Assembly (NCBI GenBank): GCA_030433805.1
Contig: JARUXA010000021.1
Coordinates: forward strand, 20,938 to 84,937
From: Sphingomonas sp. PsM26
GTDB lineage: Bacteria > Pseudomonadota > Alphaproteobacteria > Sphingomonadales > Sphingomonadaceae
Length of the DNA stretch: 64,000 nucleotides
Direction of reading: 5' to 3'
Below, piece by piece: positions 59,259 to 64,000 of the stretch. Below the pieces are notes generated by a model. It had not been told where the DNA came from, searched no databases, and saw nothing but the letters and a program-made list of their open reading frames with translations. Within the stretch, counting starts at the first letter, position 1; the number at the start of each line of letters is the position of its first letter. The position numbers were made by a program, and so were the translations under genes.

Positions 59259-60812
59259 ATGCTATTTGGGCGTATCAAGTCTCTCGACGCCATTCTTGCG
59301 ACAGCCGAAAAGAAGTCGCTGCACCGCTCGCTCGGGTGGTTCCAGCTGACCTTGTTCGGGATCGGCTGTGTCATCGGCACCGGCATCTTCGTTCTGACCG
59401 CCGCGGGCGCGCAAAAGGCCGGTCCCGGCCTGATGCTCGCCTTCGCCATCGCCGGCGCGATCTGCATCGTCGCAGCCCTCTGTTACGCGGAAATCGCCGC
59501 GATGATCCCGGTCGCCGGGTCCGCTTATACTTATACCTATGCATCGATGGGCGAATTTCTCGCCTGGACGGTCGGCTGGGCATTGATCCTCGAATACGCG
59601 GTCGCCGCCAGTGCGGTCGCGGTCGGCTGGTCGGGATATTTCTCGGGCACGATCCTGCAACATACGTTCGGGATACATCTGCCACCGTTCCTTGCGGCGG
59701 GGCCGCTTGCGCTCGGCGGCGCGCCGGGCGGGTTCATCAACCTTCCCGCGGTGGCGATCTCGCTGCTGGTGACGTGGCTGCTGGTGATCGGGACGAGCGA
59801 GAGCGCCAAGGTCAATGCGGTGCTGGTGATGATCAAGATTGCCGCGCTGCTGGTGTTCATGTTCCTGACCGTGCCGCGGATCGACGCGGCGCAGTTCAAC
59901 CCGTTCCTGCCCGCGGGCCTGTTCGGCGGATTCGGCACCGGCGTCGGTGCAGTCGGCGCGGCGGCGACGATCTTCTTCGCATACGTCGGGTTCGATTCGG
60001 TCTCGACCGCTGCGGAAGAAACCAAGGATCCGCAGCGCAACGTGCCGATCGGGCTGATCGGCAGCCTGCTGTTCTGCACGATCTTCTACATCGTCGTCGC
60101 GGCGGGTGCGATCGGGACGATCGGCGGCCAGCCGATCATGGGGCCGAACGGCATCCCCTTCCCGACCGGCTCCGAAGAACTCGCGCGGCAGTGCACGATG
60201 GCGATCCATGCCGACAAGCTGGTCTGCTCGAACGAAGCGCTGGCCCATGTGCTGCGCCAGATCGGGTTCGGTCCGGTCGGCAACATGCTCGGCTATGCGG
60301 CGTTCATCGCGCTGCCGTCGGTGATCCTCGTGCTGCTGTTCGGCCAGACGCGCATCTTCTTCGTGATGAGCCGCGACGGGCTGCTGCCGGCGGCGTGGAG
60401 CAAGGTCCATCCGAAGTGGAAGACCCCGCATATCGTCACGATGATCACGGGTGTCGCAGTGTCGTTTGCGGCGGCGTTCCTGCCGGTCGGGCAGCTGGCG
60501 GATTACGCCAATGCCGGGACGCTGTACGCGTTCATGATGGTCGCGATCGCACTGCTGGTGCTGCGCAAGGTGCAGCCCGAGCGCAAGCGCGCGTTCCGCA
60601 CGCCGTTCGCCTGGGTGGTTGCGCCGCTGACGATCGTCGGGTGCCTGTTCCTGTTCTTCAACCTGCCGCTGATCGCGATGCTGGTGTTGCCGGGTTGGGG
60701 GCTGCTGGGTCTGCTGATCTATTTCCTCTATAGCCGCCAGCGTAGCCATGTCGGGCGCGGGATCGATGATCCGGAAGAAGCCGAACTGGCGGGGATGCCC
60801 CCGCCGCGGTGA
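59259..60812 (+). CDS. APC-family amino acid permease
   Basis: A 517-aa, 12-segment transporter of the cationic amino acid transporter subgroup: LGWFQLTLFGIGCVIGTGIFVLT near the N-terminus, FFAYVGFDSVSTAAEETKDPQRNVPIGLIGS in the middle. Substrate not determinable from sequence alone. Single gene with a strong terminator. Confidence 0.93.
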   Translation: MLFGRIKSLDAILATAEKKSLHRSLGWFQLTLFGIGCVIGTGIFVLTAAGAQKAGPGLMLAFAIAGAICIVAALCYAEIAAMIPVAGSAYTYTYASMGEFLAWTVGWALILEYAVAASAVAVGWSGYFSGTILQHTFGIHLPPFLAAGPLALGGAPGGFINLPAVAISLLVTWLLVIGTSESAKVNAVLVMIKIAALLVFMFLTVPRIDAAQFNPFLPAGLFGGFGTGVGAVGAAATIFFAYVGFDSVSTAAEETKDPQRNVPIGLIGSLLFCTIFYIVVAAGAIGTIGGQPIMGPNGIPFPTGSEELARQCTMAIHADKLVCSNEALAHVLRQIGFGPVGNMLGYAAFIALPSVILVLLFGQTRIFFVMSRDGLLPAAWSKVHPKWKTPHIVTMITGVAVSFAAAFLPVGQLADYANAGTLYAFMMVAIALLVLRKVQPERKRAFRTPFAWVVAPLTIVGCLFLFFNLPLIAMLVLPGWGLLGLLIYFLYSRQRSHVGRGIDDPEEAELAGMPPPR

Positions 60813-60835
60813 TTTTCGCGGGTTGCGGATATGAG

Positions 60836-60865
60836 AAAGGCCGGGGAGCGATCCCCGGCCTTTTT
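60836..60865 (+). terminator. Rho-independent terminator after the permease
   Basis: AAAGGCCGGGGA and TCCCCGGCCTTTTT form a 12-bp stem with a tight loop and a T5 tract, 24 nt after the stop codon. Confidence 0.92.
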
Positions 60866-60872
60866 GTATTCT

Positions 60873-60980
60873 AAGCCGCTCCCCTTCAGGGGAGGGGTTG
60901 GGGTGGGGCTGTGCCTCGCAGAGAGCGATGTTCTGCTGGACTGCCCCACCCCCAACCCCTCCCCTGAAGGGGAGGGGCTT
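60873..60980. repeat. 108-bp palindromic element (family B), intergenic
   Basis: Arms like those of the bchY copy, with centre GTGCCTCGCAGAGAGCGATG then TTCTGCTGGACTG, almost identical to the centre at 63194-63301. It separates the permease terminator from the 3' end of the kinase gene. Confidence 0.95.
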
Positions 60981-60990
60981 AAGTTGAGTG

Positions 60991-61989
60991 TTACCCTAGC
61001 TTCGACGCCACCAGCGCCTTGAGATCAACCTGCGCGCGAGCGCCGTAGTGCGAGATGATCTCCGCCGCGCACACCGCCCCCATCTTGAGCGACGCCGCGA
61101 CGTCCTTGCCCTGCGCTTGTCCGCGCAGGAAACCCGCTGCGAACAGGTCGCCCGCACCCGTTGTGTCGACGACGCGCTCGATCGGCTCGGCCGGCACATG
61201 CACGGTCTCGCCGCCGGTCACCGCGATCGCGCCGTGTTCGCTGCGCGTGACCACCAGCATCGGCACTTGCGCCGCCGCCGCGGCGACCGCCGCGTCGAAA
61301 TCCTGGTTGTCCATCAGCGCGGTGATCTCGGCTTCGTTGGCGAACATGATGTCGATGAGGCCGTCCGCCATCAGCTGGCGGAAATCGCCGCCGTGGCGCG
61401 AGATGCAGAACACGTCGCTCAGCGTGAACGCGACCTTGCGCCCCGCCGCACGCGCGACGTCGATCGCGGCGCGCATCGCCTGGCGCGGTTCCTCGGGATC
61501 CCACAGATACCCCTCGAGATACAGGATCGCGGCGTTGGCGATCAGGTCGCGATCGAGCGCGGCTTCGGGCAGGAACTGCGAGGCACCGAGGAAGGTGTTC
61601 ATCGTCCGCTGGCCGTCGGGCGTTACGAAGATCAGGCAGCGGGCGGTGGTCGGGTCGCCCTCACGCGCGGCGGTGGTGAAGTCGATCCCCACTGCGCGGA
61701 TGTCATGCGCAAAGATGTCGCCCAGTTCGTCGTTAGCGACCTGCCCGATGAAGCCGCACTTGCCGCCCATCGCCGCGATCCCGGCGACGGTGTTCGCTGC
61801 CGAGCCGCCGCTCGCCTCGATCCCCGGACCCATCTTGGCGTAGAGCGCGTCGGCTTCTTCCGGCGAGAACATCAGCTGCATCGAGCCCTTGGTCATCGCG
61901 GCTTCGGCGAGGAAAGCATCGTCGGACTGCGACAGCACGTCGACGATGGCATTGCCGATCGCGACGACGTCATAGGTGGGCTCGGTCAC
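60991..61989 (-). CDS. Adenosine kinase-like PfkB family sugar/nucleoside kinase
   Basis: A 332-aa ribokinase-family kinase; GGSAANTVAGIAAMGGKCGFIGQV in the N-terminal half and the anion-hole/catalytic motif VDTTGAGDLFAAGFLRG near the C-terminus. Closest remembered matches are alphaproteobacterial adenosine kinases; substrate is inferred. Confidence 0.9.
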   Translation of the reverse strand: MTEPTYDVVAIGNAIVDVLSQSDDAFLAEAAMTKGSMQLMFSPEEADALYAKMGPGIEASGGSAANTVAGIAAMGGKCGFIGQVANDELGDIFAHDIRAVGIDFTTAAREGDPTTARCLIFVTPDGQRTMNTFLGASQFLPEAALDRDLIANAAILYLEGYLWDPEEPRQAMRAAIDVARAAGRKVAFTLSDVFCISRHGGDFRQLMADGLIDIMFANEAEITALMDNQDFDAAVAAAAAQVPMLVVTRSEHGAIAVTGGETVHVPAEPIERVVDTTGAGDLFAAGFLRGQAQGKDVAASLKMGAVCAAEIISHYGARAQVDLKALVASKLG

Positions 61990-62122
61990 AGGGTAATCTC
62001 CGGTTCAAATAGCGTTGTCGGGCCGTACCGGGGGGGTGCCGCGCACGCAACCTCGGCGGATGCGCGCACGCGAGCACGAGAGAAGGATTCCTGTGCCGCG
62101 CGAATTGCTCTAGGACCGCCGG

Positions 62123-62803
62123 ATGGTGCGTGCCTTTCTCCTTTCGCTGGCCCAGCTCGGCGACCGTCGCATTCTTGCGGTCTTCCTCAAATCGATGCTG
62201 GTGACGGTGGCGCTGATCGGCGTGCTCGGCGCTGGCCTGTGGTATGGCGCGACGCGGCTGGCGGATCGCTGGGGGTGGGACTCGCTTTCGGGCGGGTTGC
62301 TCGGCGCGGTCGCATTGCTCGCGGCGTTCGGTGCGAGCTGGCTGCTGTTCCGCGCGATCGCGATCGGGGTGATGGGGGTGTTCGCGGACGACGTCGTCGT
62401 CGCGGTCGAGGCACGGCATTACCCGGAGGCGCTCGCCACCGCGCGGAGCGTGACGATGGCGCGCGGGATCGGGCTGGGGTTGCGCTCGGCGGGGCGCGCG
62501 ATCCTCGTCAATCTTGCGCTCGCGCCGGTCTATGTCGCGTTGCTGGTAACGGGTGTAGGGACGTGGCTGCTGTTCTTTCTCGTCAACGGCTGGCTGCTGG
62601 GGCTCGACCTCGGCACGATGGTCGCGGCGCGACACGTACCGTCTGCGATGATGCGAGACTGGCGCAAGACCGGCGCGGTCGACCGGTTCGCGATGGGGGT
62701 TGCGGGGACCGCGCTGTTCATGGTTCCGGTGCTCAACCTCTTCGCGCCGATCCTGGGTGCGGCGATGGCGACGCATCTGTTCCATGAAAGACGCCCCCTA
62801 TGA
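62123..62803 (+). CDS. EI24 domain-containing membrane protein
   Basis: A 226-aa protein with several membrane segments of the EI24/CysZ-like group: FLLSLAQLGDRRILAVFLKS at the start, VPSAMMRDWRKTGAVDRFAMG and VLNLFAPILGAAMATHLFHE at the end. Function uncertain. Its last codons form the start of a 17-bp tandem duplication. Confidence 0.85.
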   Translation: MVRAFLLSLAQLGDRRILAVFLKSMLVTVALIGVLGAGLWYGATRLADRWGWDSLSGGLLGAVALLAAFGASWLLFRAIAIGVMGVFADDVVVAVEARHYPEALATARSVTMARGIGLGLRSAGRAILVNLALAPVYVALLVTGVGTWLLFFLVNGWLLGLDLGTMVAARHVPSAMMRDWRKTGAVDRFAMGVAGTALFMVPVLNLFAPILGAAMATHLFHERRPL

Positions 62804-62833
62804 AAAAGCTGGCCCTATGAAGAAGCTGGCCGG
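62800..62833 (+). repeat. 17-bp tandem duplication at the lipoprotein start
   Basis: ATGAAAAAGCTGGCCCT (62800-62816) is followed directly by ATGAAGAAGCTGGCCGG (62817-62833). The first copy gives a 6-codon frame MKKLAL then TGA, in an ATGA overlap with the EI24 stop; the second gives the working start. Confidence 0.85.
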
Positions 62834-63182
62834 ATCCGCGCTGCTGTTCTCGCTGCTCGGCGGGTGTGCATCGACCGCGACGATCGTGCCGGTCTCGCGC
62901 GCGCCGGTCATCCCGATCCCGCAAGGCACCGGGCTCGGCCAGGTCGTCGGTGCGACCGCGGCGAGCCTTACGCGGATGTTCGGCACGCCCGTCGCCGACA
63001 TCCGCGAGGGCAGTGCGCGCAAGCTGCAGTTCAGCAATGCGACCTGCGTACTCGACACGTATCTTTATCCGAAGGGCAATGCCGAGCCGGTCGTGACGTA
63101 TCTCGATACACGGCAGAACGACGGTTCGCCGATCGATCGTGCGAGTTGCGTGGGGGCGTTGCAGATCGGGCGGCGGAAGTAG
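62817..63182 (+). CDS. Small lipoprotein of unknown function
   Basis: A 121-aa protein with signal peptide and lipobox LLGGC (Cys17). The mature part is short and polar, with LTRMFGTPVADIREGSARKLQFSN resembling outer-membrane SmpA-like small lipoproteins only loosely. Start at ATG 62817, since the first ATG of the duplication runs into TGA. Family not recognised. Confidence 0.75.
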   Translation: MKKLAGSALLFSLLGGCASTATIVPVSRAPVIPIPQGTGLGQVVGATAASLTRMFGTPVADIREGSARKLQFSNATCVLDTYLYPKGNAEPVVTYLDTRQNDGSPIDRASCVGALQIGRRK

Positions 63183-63193
63183 GGGCGGCTCGT

Positions 63194-63301
63194 AAGCCCC
63201 TCCCCTTCAGGGGAGGGGTTGGGGTGGGGATGTGCCTCACAGAGAGCGATGTTTTGCTGGACTGCCCCACCCCAAACCCCTCCCCTGAAGGGGAGGGGCT
63301 T
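63194..63301. repeat. 108-bp palindromic element (family B) touching the queG stop codon
   Basis: Same layout as 60873-60980, and the centres are almost identical. Its right end provides bases of the TAA at 63300-63302 that ends queG. Confidence 0.95.
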
Positions 63302-63938
63302 AAGTGAGTTTCGTCAGCGCCCAGTCGGCGGCTTCCGCGACCACCGGATCGGGATCTTCGCGCAACGCCTGCACTCGCCCAACCAATCCCGCATCCCCGC
63401 TGTTCCCCGCCGCAATCAGGCAGTTCCGCATCATCTTGTTACGCCCGATCCGCTTGATCGGCGAGCCCGCAAAGACCTGCCGGAAACTCGCGTCATCCAG
63501 CGCAAGCAAATCCGCCAACCGCGGCGCGACCATTTCCGCACGCGGCAGAAACGCACGGTTGGCGGCGGCGTTTTCCGCGAACTTGTTCCACGGGCAGACC
63601 GACAGGCAATCGTCGCAGCCATAGATGCGGTTGCCGATGCTCTCGCGGAATTCGTGCGGGATCGGGCCGGCGTGTTCGATCGTCAGATAGGAAATGCAGC
63701 GCCGCGCATCGAGCCGGTAGGGCGTGGGGAAGGCATCGGTCGGGCATGCGCGCTGGCAGGCATCGCAGGAACCGCAACGGTCGATGACGGAGACTTCTCT
63801 TTCCTCTTCTATCTGCTGCTTCCCCGGCGAAGGCCGGGGCCCAGTCGCGCTGTCGATGGAAATCGGGTGCTGCCCTTCGCCATCATCGTCCCTCGACTGG
63901 GCCCCCCCCCTCGCCCGGGGGGTGGGGAGTATTAACAA
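63300..63938 (-). CDS. queG: Epoxyqueuosine reductase, 3' part, with in-frame palindromic element
   Basis: Last step of queuosine synthesis in tRNA. Visible are the two-cluster ferredoxin part (CGSCDACQRACPTDAF and CDDCLSVCPW) and a HEAT-like C-terminus (VQALREDPDPVVAEAADWAL). Just before the first cluster, a 102-bp family A element reads in frame as GAQSRDDDGEGQHP to TGPRPSPGK. The 5' part of the gene is beyond the window or lost in the degraded end; the apparent 5' boundary is not a real start. Confidence 0.85.
   Translation of the reverse strand: MLILPTPRARGGAQSRDDDGEGQHPISIDSATGPRPSPGKQQIEEEREVSVIDRCGSCDACQRACPTDAFPTPYRLDARRCISYLTIEHAGPIPHEFRESIGNRIYGCDDCLSVCPWNKFAENAAANRAFLPRAEMVAPRLADLLALDDASFRQVFAGSPIKRIGRNKMMRNCLIAAGNSGDAGLVGRVQALREDPDPVVAEAADWALTKLT
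63820..63921 (-). repeat. 102-bp palindromic element (family A) in queG, right arm degraded
   Basis: Left arm 63820-63845 and centre 63846-63895 match the family exactly in length. The right arm begins ACTGGGCCCC as expected and then turns into C and G runs where the sequence quality seems to fall. Confidence 0.85.
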
Positions 63939-64000
63939 CTACCCGCCCCCGACCCGAAAAACAATATGTGGTGTTGGCGGGTGGGCGGTTAAAAAAAAAT
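63902..64000. other. Probable low-quality contig end
   Basis: Homopolymer-like runs (C9, G6), loss of the expected repeat arm and of the queG frame, AT-rich text and a terminal A9 run are unlike the rest of the window. I see no gene here. Confidence 0.7.

Noticed and set aside
60873..63301. CRISPR array from the repeated GC-rich blocks
   Set aside because: Copies are few, far apart and palindromic at both ends, with no regular spacers and no cas genes.

Overview
The window is GC-rich alphaproteobacterial DNA. Gene content and order suggest an aerobic anoxygenic phototroph of the Sphingomonas type (inferred from protein recognition and order, not from a database search). About 41 kb (roughly 1.67-42.4 kb) is a photosynthesis gene cluster (PGC). 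It sits between thyA and folA, two folate-cycle genes that are often neighbours elsewhere, so the cluster looks like an insertion into a housekeeping region.

Layout. (1) 0-1.6 kb: thyA and a lipid-anchored cytochrome c. (2) 1.7-8.3 kb, minus strand: the regulators ppaA and ppsR, then bchG, a PucC-family transporter, bchP, tspO and a small membrane ORF. (3) 8.5-24.2 kb, plus strand: one superoperon bchF-N-B-H-L-M-lhaA-puhA-B-C-orf-acsF-puhE-hemA, mostly joined by 4-nt ATGA/GTGA overlaps. (4) 24.3-35.5 kb, minus strand: crtF-bchC-X-Y-Z-pufB-A-L-M-C and a DUF3422 gene. (5) 35.6-38.0 kb, plus strand: crtD-crtC. (6) 37.9-41.8 kb, minus strand: bchI-D-O and a 66-aa ORF, divergent from a second tspO that carries an in-frame stop. 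(7) 42.3-64.0 kb: folA, a dipeptidase, ribF, two glycine-zipper genes, osmC, crcB, an rluC-type gene, a paiB-type gene, an ATP12-type gene, gmk, fumC, sspB, a split his operon (hisB-H-A-F-E), a HIT protein, an amino-acid permease, a PfkB kinase, an EI24 protein, a lipoprotein and the 3' part of queG. The last ~100 bases look like a degraded contig end.

How it works together. The bch genes cover bacteriochlorophyll a synthesis from Mg insertion (bchHID) through bchM, acsF, bchNBL, bchF, bchXYZ and bchC to bchG and bchP. puf and puh genes encode the reaction centre, its tetraheme cytochrome and LH1. crtC, crtD and crtF modify acyclic carotenoids. crtI, crtB, crtE, bchE, pufQ, pufX and LH2 (puc) genes are not in the window; use of acsF with no bchE here fits an aerobic lifestyle. 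Perfect or near-perfect TGT-N12-ACA palindromes, the binding sequence of PpsR, lie upstream of bchC (two), crtF/crtD and bchI/tspO, with one-mismatch copies at ppaA/bchF and the cytochrome c gene.

Most unusual signal. At least two families of long palindromic elements occur here, 102 bp and 108 bp, both a whole number of codons. The 102-bp element lies inside bchB, bchD and queG, always on the same strand and in the same reading frame relative to the gene, plus once between genes. The 108-bp element forms residues 10-45 of BchY and also lies between genes. A further short palindrome in bchB coincides with a one-base frameshift in a C tract. No gap longer than 300 bases lacks a gene; the largest, between hisA and hisF, is mostly repeats. 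I recognised no tRNA, rRNA or CRISPR array.
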